From: Bradyrhizobium sp. 1
Lineage (GTDB): Bacteria > Pseudomonadota > Alphaproteobacteria > Rhizobiales > Xanthobacteraceae
Assembly: GCF_023073315.1 (NCBI RefSeq)
Contig: NZ_JADPJH010000034.1
Location: forward strand, 531,801-595,800
DNA: 64,000 bases
Reading direction: 5' to 3'
Shown here: positions 45,972-54,370 of the stretch, piece by piece
Layout of the letters: each line of letters opens with the position of its first letter
Position numbering within the stretch: position 1 is the stretch's first letter
Translations under genes and position numbers: made by a program
Notes under the pieces: generated by a model
The model's input: the letters and a program-made list of their open reading frames with translations, nothing else
Databases searched by the model: none
What the model was told of the DNA's origin: nothing

Positions 45972-47395
45972 ATGGCCAGCAAACACGTGCTCGAAGGGTT
46001 GATGAGGTGGTCTACGCGCGATCGATGGGCCGATCGTTTCGACTGGGTCCTTGAAGATCACCTTGCCCCCACCTGCGAAGAAACCGGCATCGAGATCGAG
46101 CAGATCGCTCCGACCATCGGCGAAGATCTGTTCATGAACGTGGTGTGGGCCTGCGCTTTCGAGGACTTCCTGACCCGTGAATTCGACGGCGAGAACGCGA
46201 CCGATGACTATCTCAAGCGCCGCGGCTGGAAAGAATCCGCCTCGGTTCGCAACTACATGGCGGCGCTGCGAAAATCGACGATGAGCCTCTATGAGGTCAG
46301 CGACATTGTCCCTGGCACTTCGTTTCTGGCGCGCGACCTGATCCGCGACGGCGAACCGATCCTGGTCAGCGAGCGCCGTGCGACCCAAAGCCTCAAGCCA
46401 TGGGACCGCATTGCCGCGCGCATGGTTGACATGGGATCGCGAACGCAGATCGGCGGCGGCCTGCTGGTATTCGACCACGAGACATCGGAACTCTTGCTCG
46501 AGGCCGTCCGCAAGCTGGAGTCGCTGACCAGCGAGGAAGAGCGCGAATTGGCCGAGGCGAGCGGATATGGGTCCGATGAAGAGGCATTCTCGGACCTTTC
46601 TCCCACCAAAAGGCTGCGTGCAATCACACCCATATTCACGACGTTCTGGCTCGTCGACGCGATCGACCGAATTCGGTCGCCGCGTATTCCCGAGTTGCGG
46701 AACGCCGAAGGCGACGAGCTGACGCTGTGCGAGGCGCGCTTCCCGTTCGCCACCCGCATCACGGGGCGTGACATCAGAGCGGCTTTGGAAGCACGTCCGG
46801 AGTTTCGTGCCACGAGCTCGAAATCGTGGAGCTGGGTTAGCGAAGAAAGCGGCGTAGCCAAGCCGCCCGCCGCCGCATCAGAGCACGATGGGCCATCGCG
46901 TGAACGGCTCACCTTCGAAACATGGTCCGACGAGAACAGCTCGTGCTCGGCGACGTACGGCTGGAGGGCAAGACGTTGGTGCTCAGTGCCAACTCCGAGC
47001 AGCGCTGCAACCGCGGATGCGCGCTGCTGTGCGACGCGCTCGGCGGACTCGTGCGCCATCCCTCGGTCAAGACCGAAGCGGTCGCGCAGATCATGGCCTC
47101 GCAACAATCTGCGATTCCAAACCAGCTCGACATTCCTGAGGAGCAGCAGCGCGCCATCGTCCATGATTACATGGACCGGCATTACCGCGACGTGCTCGAT
47201 CAACCTGTTCTCGCGCTGGGAGGGCAAACGCCGCGTGTCGCGGTCAAAACGGAGGGCGGACGGATCAAGGTCGTCGAGTGGCTCAAGCTCATGGAGAACC
47301 GGACGGCGAAGTCAGCCGATTCAGATGATCCGATGGCCAGCTACGATTTCGCGTGGCTGTGGAGAGAATTGGGTCTCAGTGAGCGGAGGGAGTGA
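45972..47395 (+). pseudogene. Frameshifted gene of unknown family
   Basis: The first part (frame from 45924/45972) reads as coding up to about 46940 (LEGLMRWSTRDRWADRFDWV ... LTFETWSDENSS). Then it turns into an Arg/Ser-rich shadow, while coding character moves to the frame of 46922-47395 (VLGDVRLEGKTLVLSANSEQ ... PVLALGGQTPRVAVKTEGGR ... DFAWLWRELGL). Restoring one base near 46941-46947 joins them into a protein of about 474 residues. The C-terminal LDxPxxALGGxTPRxAVKT motif seems conserved. It is either a recent pseudogene or a sequencing error. Start 45972 (MASKHV) is more natural than 45924. Function unknown. Confidence 0.75.
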
Positions 47396-47453
47396 ACGAG
47401 CCGCTTCAAGCGCAAAAACGGCTGGTTTTGGAGTACCCAGTTTTGTGCGGAAA

Positions 47454-47530
47454 TGGCGCGCCCGGAACGATTCGAACGTCCGACCCTCAGATTCGTAGTC
47501 TGATGCTCTATCCAGCTGAGCTACGGGCGC
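47454..47530 (-). tRNA. tRNA-Arg (ACG), copy 1
   Basis: On the minus strand the 77-base gene has acceptor stem GCGCCCG/CGGGCGC, a D-arm with AGCTCAGCTGGATAGAGC, anticodon stem TCAGA/TCTGA around loop CTACGAA (anticodon ACG), T-arm with GTTCGAATC, discriminator G and an encoded CCA. It is identical to the copy at 48482-48558 over 80 bases. Confidence 0.95.
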
Positions 47531-47557
47531 ATGCGCCGCCCATGTCGCGCGGCGCCG

Positions 47558-48460
47558 TTACAATTTTCCATAGACTCGCCCGGCGACCGCCTTCAGGCGC
47601 TCGACAGAGCCGGACTCAGGATGCGGCTTGACCGGTGCAAACAGGATCGAAGCCTGCCTGCCGTTCTTCCAGACATAGATGTTGACGGCGTTGCCGTTGC
47701 CCTTGGTGCAGGAATGCTCGCCGAACGCTTCACTGCCGAGCTCGGGTATCGCCACGTGCTTGCAGGGGCCAGTGCGTTTCATCATGCTGATGACCGTGTC
47801 GCGCGAGATCGCGATCACCGCGACAGTCATGGTGTTGGCCTCGCGATCGAACATCATGCAGCTGCCCGCGCCGGTCCGCTGGACCGTCAGCGTGCTGTTG
47901 TCGAGAAAGCCGTCGGCATCGGCGGCCGTGAGCCACTCGCAATTGCCGAACCGCTCGCTGCTCTTGCTCACGCTGGCGACGGCAATTCGCGCGGCGTCAG
48001 TGAGCGGTCCGAGCAACGCGTTGTCCGCACGCTGGCCGATCGGATAGACGCTGATCTGCAGAATGTAATCGCCGGACAAGGCGACGACCGAGGCCTCCTG
48101 GCGCTCTGCGCCGGCGGCACTCGTTCCGCTCTGGCCCTCGTCGCCGATCCCCACGACTGCGCTGAGCGGCATGCGCTCGCCAAGCGTCTTGACGAAGGTC
48201 GCGTACAATTCCCTGGCGCGGTCCTTGTCGGGATTGCGGAACACCGTCAACATCATCGTGTCGCCGCGCCCGCCCTGATAGATGCAGCCGCGGCCGTCCT
48301 GATTTGAAATCAGTGACCATTTGAGCGCCGGCATCGCGCGGGCGAGTTCTTGCGCGCCGATGAACGGGCAGGTTTCGGCCGCGCGCACGGGAAGCACCGC
48401 GGCGACTGCGAATGCAAGGAACAGGACGAGGCAGGAGAACAGGCGATCGATGGTACGCAT
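47558..48460 (-). CDS. Secreted protein with two similar Cys-containing halves, between tRNA genes
   Basis: The protein (300 residues from ATG 48460) has a Sec signal (LVLFLAFAVAAVLPVRAAET). The mature part looks like two halves, one beginning CPFIGAQELARAMPALKW with GCIYQGG, and one beginning CEWLTAADADGFLDNSTL with SCMMFDRE, each perhaps closed by a disulfide. This resembles DUF3558-like periplasmic proteins but the match is weak. A GTG 15 bases upstream is also in frame. It starts 22 bases after one tRNA-Arg and ends 28 bases before the other, all on the same strand. Function unknown. Confidence 0.72.
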   Translation of the reverse strand: MRTIDRLFSCLVLFLAFAVAAVLPVRAAETCPFIGAQELARAMPALKWSLISNQDGRGCIYQGGRGDTMMLTVFRNPDKDRARELYATFVKTLGERMPLSAVVGIGDEGQSGTSAAGAERQEASVVALSGDYILQISVYPIGQRADNALLGPLTDAARIAVASVSKSSERFGNCEWLTAADADGFLDNSTLTVQRTGAGSCMMFDREANTMTVAVIAISRDTVISMMKRTGPCKHVAIPELGSEAFGEHSCTKGNGNAVNIYVWKNGRQASILFAPVKPHPESGSVERLKAVAGRVYGKL

Positions 48461-48481
48461 GGGATCAAATACCACCGCAAA

Positions 48482-48558
48482 TGGCGCGCCCGGAACGATT
48501 CGAACGTCCGACCCTCAGATTCGTAGTCTGATGCTCTATCCAGCTGAGCTACGGGCGC
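48482..48558 (-). tRNA. tRNA-Arg (ACG), copy 2
   Basis: Identical in sequence to the copy at 47454-47530, including the encoded CCA and three further bases. Anticodon loop CTACGAA gives anticodon ACG. It lies directly upstream of the secreted-protein gene on the same strand. Confidence 0.95.
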
Positions 48559-48575
48559 GTTTTTCGCAAACAGCT

Positions 48576-48665
48576 GTGCGGGCTGGGCCCGCACGCAGCC
48601 TCCGGCGAAACCGGAGGGGGTGCGAAAGAGCGCTCTGACTAACCGCTCTTGCCCCGATTGGCAAG
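48576..48665. terminator. Cluster of three GC-rich hairpins between kinase 3' end and tRNA-Arg
   Basis: Three stem-loops follow one another: GTGCGGGC/GCCCGCAC (48576-48594), CCTCCGG/CCGGAGG with loop CGAAA (48599-48617), and CTTGCC/GGCAAG (48648-48665). They lie downstream of the sensor kinase stop and upstream of the tRNA-Arg on the minus strand, so they may end the kinase transcript. No T-run follows. Confidence 0.42.
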
Positions 48666-48725
48666 GTCCGGGATGGGGAGATTTTGCAGGGAGATGACGG
48701 TTTTCGGTGTCGGCCTTTGACCGAC

Positions 48726-50240
48726 TTACGCTCTCGCCCGCTCGTTGCGGATGGAGAGGAGTTCCACGGGGCGGTCGGGGATGACGATCCGGAAGGTGGC
48801 GCCGAGGGTGCCTTCGACCAGATGGATGTCGCCGCCATGGGCGCGGACGAGCTCGGCGGCGATGGCAAGACCAAGCCCGCTGCCACCGGGGCGGCCGGAG
48901 GTCTGGAACGCCTCGAACAGATGGTCGCGGGTCCTCTGGGGGACGCCGGGGCCGGTGTCGGAGACCTCCAGGATGGCGACAGCGCCCTCGCGCTTGCCCG
49001 TGATCCGGATCTGCTGCGCGCCGCCCTCGGCGGACGCATGGCTTTCTAGCGCCTGGGCGGCGTTGCGGACGAGGTTGAGCAGCACGCGGAACAGCTGGTC
49101 GGGATCGGCATCGATCGCGAGCCCGCGCTCGATGGCGGCGACCCAGGTGATCGAGGCATCGCTGGCGAGGCCCGCGGTCTCGCGCACCTCCAGCACGACA
49201 GGCTCGATCAGGATCAAGCGGCGGTCGGGCGCGGCCTCCTGGGCGCGGCCATAAGACAGCGTCGACTGGCAGAAGGCGATGGCGCGCTCGAGCGAGCGCA
49301 CCAGCTTTGGCGCAAAGCGCTGCACCCGCGGATCCGGCACGCTGGCGAGCTGGTCCGACAACAGCTGCGCGGAGGCGAGCAGATTGCGCAGATCGTGATT
49401 GATCTTGGACACCGCGAGGCCGAGCGCGGCGAGCCGGCTCTTCTGATGCAGCATCGACATCAGATCGCGCTGCATGTCCGACAATTCGCGCTCGGCGACG
49501 CCGATCTCGTCGCTGCGCTGGCTCGGCACGATGATCCGCGCCGAGCTTTCGGGGTTTTCGTGGAAGCCGACCAGGCTGGCGGTGAGCCGCCGCATCGGCC
49601 GCACGAAGAGATAATGCAGCGCGAAATAGACGAGGCTCGCGGTCAGAACGCCGATAATCAGCGCGACCACCACAACGTTGCGGGAAAAGCGGTACATCTG
49701 CTGCCGCAACGGCTGCTCGTCCGTCACGATCTCGACGAACTGGGCATTACCGACGCCGGGGCCGACGATGCGGATCGGCTGGTTGCCGGTCTCCAGCATC
49801 ATCTGGAACGAGCCGGTGATCGCCTCCCACACGGTCATGTCGCGCAGGTCGACATCGTGCTCGATCGTGGCAGGCAGATTGTCGCTGGCGAGCAGGCGAC
49901 GCTGCTGGCCCATCTTGATGGCGACGGCGCGGGCATTGATGCTTTTCAGGATCTCGCGCGACAGTGAATCGGGGACCATGCCGAGCGGCGCAGCATCGAG
50001 CACCAGCGCCGCCGTGTTGGCGGCCGCCACGCGGTCGTTCAGCCGGTTGACCCAGAAGTTGGCGATCGCGGGGACGTAGAGCAGGATGGCCGCGATCATC
50101 ACCAGGGGGACGGTCAGCAGCAGCAGCTTGCCGGACAGCCCAAGCCCGGCAGGCCCACGCGGCCGCACCGCCGGTGGGTCCCGCTGATCCGTATCCTGGA
50201 TCGGCTGGAGGTCTGTCGCTGCCACGAAACTCGTCCTCAC
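48726..50240 (-). CDS. HAMP-domain sensor histidine kinase
   Basis: The 504-residue kinase has two membrane helices (residues about 37-60 and 188-210) flanking a periplasmic sensor domain, a HAMP linker (LFVRPMRRLTASLVGFHENP), a dimerisation helix with phospho-acceptor His282 (SKINHDLRNLL) and an HATPase domain (LLNLVRNAAQALE, DTGPGVPQRTRDHLFEAFQT, GSGLGLAIAAELVRAHGG). No response regulator gene is adjacent, so its partner is elsewhere. The signal is unknown. An Arg/Pro-rich cytoplasmic N-terminus of 35 residues precedes the first helix. Confidence 0.9.
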   Translation of the reverse strand: MRTSFVAATDLQPIQDTDQRDPPAVRPRGPAGLGLSGKLLLLTVPLVMIAAILLYVPAIANFWVNRLNDRVAAANTAALVLDAAPLGMVPDSLSREILKSINARAVAIKMGQQRRLLASDNLPATIEHDVDLRDMTVWEAITGSFQMMLETGNQPIRIVGPGVGNAQFVEIVTDEQPLRQQMYRFSRNVVVVALIIGVLTASLVYFALHYLFVRPMRRLTASLVGFHENPESSARIIVPSQRSDEIGVAERELSDMQRDLMSMLHQKSRLAALGLAVSKINHDLRNLLASAQLLSDQLASVPDPRVQRFAPKLVRSLERAIAFCQSTLSYGRAQEAAPDRRLILIEPVVLEVRETAGLASDASITWVAAIERGLAIDADPDQLFRVLLNLVRNAAQALESHASAEGGAQQIRITGKREGAVAILEVSDTGPGVPQRTRDHLFEAFQTSGRPGGSGLGLAIAAELVRAHGGDIHLVEGTLGATFRIVIPDRPVELLSIRNERARA

Positions 50241-50606
50241 TGACTTTCAGATGAAAGATCTTGCCGGTGAACGATCTGGCGGAGGAAGAATGCGGCCCGC
50301 CTCCGGCCCGGTCAAATTACGGATCGCTAATCTCCCAAGGTGGGATGTAAGCTCTGATACGGCTATGCGCTACCTCAAGGGTTAAAAACCCCGCACAAAC
50401 AGCGATATTCACCGGAATCGTGCGCTCTTGCGGCGTTGACGGAAACAAGACGCTCGCTTATAAGCCGACCAAATTGTCCGCGATGACCCGGCGTGATGCC
50501 GGGAGCGGCTCTCTTTGGGGCCGAAAAAGGGCCCATTTTGGGCCGCATCTTCCGGGCTTTACCCTTAATTCTACAGGCACATTGCCCGGTCAGCGGAGAG
50601 AAACCC
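50241..50606. other. Divergent promoter region between sensor kinase and rpmH
   Basis: The 366 bases separate the kinase start from the L34 start and should hold promoters in both directions. The L34 leader contains GGGCCGAAAAAGGGCCC and a GGAGAG ribosome site. I see no gene or regulatory motif that I can name. Confidence 0.5.
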
Positions 50607-50741
50607 GTGAAGCGGACTTATCAACCCAGCAAACTGGTGCGCAAGCGCCGTCACGGCTTCCGTGCCCGTCTCGCGACAGCCGGCGGCCGCAAGGTTCTCG
50701 CCGCACGCCGCGCCCGCGGCCGCAAGCGTCTGAGCGCCTGA
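50607..50741 (+). CDS. rpmH: 50S ribosomal protein L34
   Basis: The 44-residue, extremely basic protein (KRTYQPSKLVRKRRHGFRAR, ends RGRKRLSA) is L34 of the large ribosomal subunit. It starts at GTG 50607, preceded by GGAGAG; a longer in-frame start upstream is not used by the family. It is followed 28 bases later by rnpA, the near-universal bacterial order. Confidence 0.97.
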   Translation: MKRTYQPSKLVRKRRHGFRARLATAGGRKVLAARRARGRKRLSA

Positions 50742-50769
50742 GCCGGACCCCCATTTTTGGGATTTCATT

Positions 50770-51201
50770 ATGGATCGGCTGAGGCAGCGAGCGGATTTCC
50801 TCGCCGTTGCCAATGGCGCGCGGGCGAATAGTCCCGCGTTCGTCCTGCAAAGCCTTGACCGAAAAAGTCTTGACCGCCAAAACCTTGGCCGAGACGACAG
50901 CGGCCCGGTCCGGATCGGCTTCACCGTTACCAAAAAGAACGGCAACGCCCCCCAGCGCAATCGTATCCGGCGCCGGCTTCGCGAGCTCGTGAAGCAGCTC
51001 GATCCGGTGTCGATGCAGCCTCATCATGATTATGTGCTGGTCGGCCGAAGGGACGCGCTCTCGCGCGACTTCGCCACCATGCTCGACGATCTGCGCATGG
51101 CGTTTACGAAGCCCGCGCGGCATACGCACAAGGGACGCGGCCCAAGGACTGACCGCACAAGGCCCAGCCCTGCCCTGGCGACCAGCCGCAAACCGGATTG
51201 A
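50770..51201 (+). CDS. rnpA: Ribonuclease P protein component
   Basis: RnpA binds the catalytic RNA of RNase P and helps cleave tRNA 5' leaders. The 143-residue product has the conserved N-terminus DRLRQRADFLAVANGARA, a basic RNR core (VTKKNGNAPQRNRIRRRLRE) and a disordered basic tail. Between them lies an insertion made of three 15-base tandem repeats (50851-50895: SLDRK-SLDRQ-NLGRD) not typical for the family. The gene is 28 bp after rpmH and 10 bp before yidC. Confidence 0.94.
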   Translation: MDRLRQRADFLAVANGARANSPAFVLQSLDRKSLDRQNLGRDDSGPVRIGFTVTKKNGNAPQRNRIRRRLRELVKQLDPVSMQPHHDYVLVGRRDALSRDFATMLDDLRMAFTKPARHTHKGRGPRTDRTRPSPALATSRKPD

Positions 51202-51211
51202 TGACGAGACA

Positions 51212-53065
51212 ATGATGACCGACAATCGCAATACCATCCTCGCCGTCATTCTGTCGGGCCTCGTCCTGATCGCCTGGCAATATTTCTACAACGTGCCGGC
51301 GATGGAGAAGCAGCGCGCCCTGCAGCAGACGCAGGCCGAGCTTCAGAAGACCACGCCGCAGCCGGCGGCGTCCGCAACGCCGGGCACCACGGCCCCGCAA
51401 CCCGGCAGCGCGGCTCAGCCGTCAGCAGCTCCAGCTGCGAACCAGCAGGCCCAGCCGGTCGTTGCCCGCGATACCGCAATTGCAGCCAGCCCGCGCGTCA
51501 AGATCGATACGCCTCGGCTGACTGGCAGCGTATCGCTGAAGGGCGGCCGCATCGACGATCTCGCGCTGGTGCAGTACCGCGAAACGGTCGACCCGAAGTC
51601 GCCGGCGATCATCCTCTATTCGCCCTCGGGCACGGCAGAACCCTATTACGCCGAGTTCGGCTGGGTGGCAGCGACGGGCGTGACGTCGAAGATGCCGGAC
51701 GCCCAGACCGTCTGGCAGCAGGACGGCAGCGGCCCCCTGACGCCGACGACGCCTGCGGTGCTAAAATGGGACAATGGCGAGGGCCTCACCTTCCGCCGCA
51801 CCATCGCGGTCGACGACCACTATCTCTTCACGATCAAGGACGAGGTGAGCAATGTCGGCAACGCGCCCGTTACGCTCTATCCGTTCGCGCTGATCTCGCG
51901 CCACGGCACGCCGCAGGTCTCCGGCTATTACATCCTGCATGAAGGCCTGATCGGCTATCTCGATGGCTTGCAGGAATACGCCTACAAGAAGATCGACGAA
52001 GCCAAGTCGGTGAGCTTCAAGGCCACCGATGGCTGGCTCGGCATGACCGACAAGTACTGGGCCTCGGCGCTGTTGCCCGATACCAGTGCGCAGCTTCAGG
52101 CGCGGTTCTCCTCGAACCTCAACGGCAACGTCCATACCTACCAGACCGACTATCTGCTCGATCCCGTCACCGTCGCGATCGGCGGCTCGGCGACTGCAAA
52201 CGCGCGGCTGTTCGCCGGCGCCAAGGAAGCCGGCGTCGTCGGCGTGTTCCCGTTCGCCGGCCTCGGCGGCTACAACAAGGAGCTCGGCCTCAACCATTTC
52301 GATCTGCTGATCGACTGGGGCTGGTTCTACTTCATCACCAAGCCGATGTTCCTCGGCCTCGACTTCTTCTACCGCTTCTTCGGCAATTTCGGCATCTCGA
52401 TCCTGCTCGTGACCGTGATCGTGAAGCTGCTGTTCTTCCCGCTCGCGAACAAGTCCTACGCCTCGATGGCGAAGATGAAGTCGGTCCAGCCGCAGCTTGC
52501 GGCGCTGAAGGAGCGCTACCCCGACGACAAGGTGAAGCAGCAGCAGGAGATGATGGAGATCTACCGCAAGGAGAAGATCAATCCGGTCGCCGGCTGTCTT
52601 CCCGTTGTGATCCAGATCCCCGTGTTCTTCTCGCTCTACAAGGTGCTGTTCGTCACCATCGAGATGCGGCACGCGCCGTTCTTCGGCTGGATCAAGGATC
52701 TCTCCGCACCGGATCCGACCAACCTCTTCACTTTGTTCGGGCTGATCCCGTTCGATCCGACCACGCTGCCGCTGTTCGGCCACTACCTCGCGCTCGGCAT
52801 CTGGCCGATCATCATGGGCATCACGATGTGGTTCCAGATGAAGCTGAACCCGACGCCTCCGGATCCGACCCAGCAGCTGATCTTCAACTGGATGCCGCTG
52901 ATCTTCACCTTCATGCTGGCCGGCTTCCCGGCGGGCCTCGTGATCTACTGGGCCTGGAACAACACGCTCTCGGTGCTCCAGCAGAGCTTCATCATGCGCC
53001 GCAATGGCGTGAAGGTGGAGCTGTTCGACAATCTCAAGGCGACGTTCGCAAAAAAGGCGACGTAG
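51212..53065 (+). CDS. yidC: Membrane protein insertase YidC
   Basis: YidC (617 residues) inserts and folds inner-membrane proteins with or without SecYEG. It has the N-terminal helix NTILAVILSGLVLIAWQYF, a Pro/Gln/Ala-rich linker, a large periplasmic beta-sandwich domain (PRLTGSVSLKGGRIDDLALV), and the five-helix core with FGNFGISILLVTVIVKLLFF and a basic cytoplasmic loop (KMKSVQPQLAALKERYPDDK). ATG 51212 or the adjacent 51215 starts the protein; a longer frame inside rnpA is spurious. Confidence 0.97.
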   Translation: MMTDNRNTILAVILSGLVLIAWQYFYNVPAMEKQRALQQTQAELQKTTPQPAASATPGTTAPQPGSAAQPSAAPAANQQAQPVVARDTAIAASPRVKIDTPRLTGSVSLKGGRIDDLALVQYRETVDPKSPAIILYSPSGTAEPYYAEFGWVAATGVTSKMPDAQTVWQQDGSGPLTPTTPAVLKWDNGEGLTFRRTIAVDDHYLFTIKDEVSNVGNAPVTLYPFALISRHGTPQVSGYYILHEGLIGYLDGLQEYAYKKIDEAKSVSFKATDGWLGMTDKYWASALLPDTSAQLQARFSSNLNGNVHTYQTDYLLDPVTVAIGGSATANARLFAGAKEAGVVGVFPFAGLGGYNKELGLNHFDLLIDWGWFYFITKPMFLGLDFFYRFFGNFGISILLVTVIVKLLFFPLANKSYASMAKMKSVQPQLAALKERYPDDKVKQQQEMMEIYRKEKINPVAGCLPVVIQIPVFFSLYKVLFVTIEMRHAPFFGWIKDLSAPDPTNLFTLFGLIPFDPTTLPLFGHYLALGIWPIIMGITMWFQMKLNPTPPDPTQQLIFNWMPLIFTFMLAGFPAGLVIYWAWNNTLSVLQQSFIMRRNGVKVELFDNLKATFAKKAT

Positions 53066-53069
53066 CCAC

Positions 53070-53138
53070 CGTCATTGCGAGCGCTTCGCTTCCGCCTTCG
53101 CTCTTCGAGCTACGGCGGACAAGTCGCTCGCAATGACG
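53070..53138. repeat. Palindromic intergenic element between yidC and engB
   Basis: Perfect 14-base arms, CGTCATTGCGAGCG (53070-53083) and CGCTCGCAATGACG (53125-53138), enclose 41 bases. The arms can form a long hairpin in the yidC-engB transcript. Elements with CGTCATTGCGAGCG ends are a familiar dispersed class in Proteobacteria; this window holds just one. Confidence 0.78.
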
Positions 53139-53163
53139 AGGTAAACCAACTGAAAGCCTTCGC

Positions 53164-53817
53164 ATGACCGACGACAAAGATGCGAAGCTGATCGAGACCG
53201 GGCGAAAACTGTTCGCGCGCGACTGGCAGTTCATCTGGGCTTCGCCCTCGATTGCCACGCTGCCGCCGATGGACGGGCTCGAGGTCGCCTTTGCCGGCCG
53301 CTCCAATGTCGGCAAGTCGAGCCTGATCAACGCGCTCACGGGGCGCAACGCGCTCGCACGCACCTCGCATACGCCGGGCCGCACCCAGGAGCTGATCTTC
53401 TTCGAGGTCCCCGGGAAGAATGACCTGCGCCTCGTCGACATGCCCGGCTATGGCTATGCCAAGGCGCCCAAATCGCAGGTCGCGTCCTGGACCGAGCTGA
53501 TCCACAAATTCCTGCTCGGCCGCGCCAGCCTCGCGCGGGTCTACGTGCTGATCGACGCGCGGCATGGGCTGAAGGACGTCGACCTCGATATCCTCGCGAC
53601 GCTCGACCGCTCCGCCGTGAGCTACCAGATCGTGCTGACCAAGACCGACCAGGTGAAGGCCTCCGAACTCGAGACGCGCATCGCCGAGACCGAGGCCGCG
53701 CTCGCCAAGCATCCGGCCGCGTTCCCGAACGTGCTGGCGACCTCGTCGCGCAGCTCGACCGGCATGGAGAGCCTGCGCGCCGCGATGGCGAAGCTGCTGG
53801 ACGAGCGGAGCAAATAG
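53164..53817 (+). CDS. engB: Ribosome biogenesis GTP-binding protein EngB/YihA
   Basis: The 217-residue small GTPase has G1 GRSNVGKSSLINAL, G2 TSHTPGRTQ, G3 DMPGYGYAKAPK and G4 TKTD (LTKTDQVKAS). It is required for large ribosomal subunit assembly in many bacteria. It follows yidC after the palindromic element and overlaps the next gene by one base. Confidence 0.95.
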   Translation: MTDDKDAKLIETGRKLFARDWQFIWASPSIATLPPMDGLEVAFAGRSNVGKSSLINALTGRNALARTSHTPGRTQELIFFEVPGKNDLRLVDMPGYGYAKAPKSQVASWTELIHKFLLGRASLARVYVLIDARHGLKDVDLDILATLDRSAVSYQIVLTKTDQVKASELETRIAETEAALAKHPAAFPNVLATSSRSSTGMESLRAAMAKLLDERSK

Positions 53818-54176
53818 TGGCCCGCCTCCTGATTGGGCTTGCCGGTTTGATCGGCGCCGCCGGCGTCGTCCTGGCCGCAGCCTCCGCCCATGGCGCCGAC
53901 GCCAGCCGGCTCGCCTCCGCCAGCGCCATGCTGCTGTTTCATGCAACTGCCATATTGGCCTGCGTCGCATTGCTCGCGCGCGGCCTTCTGCACGGCGGAA
54001 TTGGACTTATCGCAGCATTCGGCTTCGTGATCGGCACCGCGCTTTTCGCGGGCGACCTGACATTGCGGCAATATGCAGGACACGCGCTGTTTCCGTACGC
54101 AGCACCGACCGGCGGGACGGTGATGATTGCGAGCTGGCTCGCCGTGACGCTGGCGGCAGTGGTGGCGAAAAATTAG
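53817..54176 (+). CDS. DUF423 family membrane protein
   Basis: The 119-residue protein has four membrane helices and the DUF423/YgdD pattern: LAGLIGAAGVVLAAASAHGA, LLFHATAILACVALLARGLL and APTGGTVMIASWLAVTLAAV. It starts at GTG overlapping the engB stop (TAGTG), so it is coupled to it. Function unknown. Confidence 0.85.
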   Translation: MARLLIGLAGLIGAAGVVLAAASAHGADASRLASASAMLLFHATAILACVALLARGLLHGGIGLIAAFGFVIGTALFAGDLTLRQYAGHALFPYAAPTGGTVMIASWLAVTLAAVVAKN

Positions 54177-54181
54177 CACTC

Positions 54182-54298
54182 GTGTCCCGGACGCGGTGCG
54201 GCACGCAGTGCCGCTCCGCAGAGCCGGGACCCAGCAGCCACATGGGCCCCGGCTCTGCAGCGCACCGCCGAATAAGCGCTGCGCTGCGTCCGGGGCAC
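54182..54298. repeat. Palindromic intergenic element, type 2
   Basis: GTGTCCCGGACGC (54182-54194) pairs with GCGTCCGGGGCAC (54286-54298) with one mismatch. Inside are further complementary blocks (AGAGCCGGGACC / GGCCCCGGCTCT). The whole gap of DUF423-argB is filled by it. It matches the style of Bradyrhizobiaceae dispersed palindromes. Confidence 0.72.
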
Positions 54299-54370
54299 GA
54301 AGACCACTTTGCGCCGCGCCCGCCAATCAGATAGAACGCGCACCGACCGACCCGCCAGCGAGACCGTGAC

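Noticed and set aside
51761..52783. 340-residue minus-strand frame within yidC
   Set aside because: His/Asp/Glu-rich shadow of YidC.
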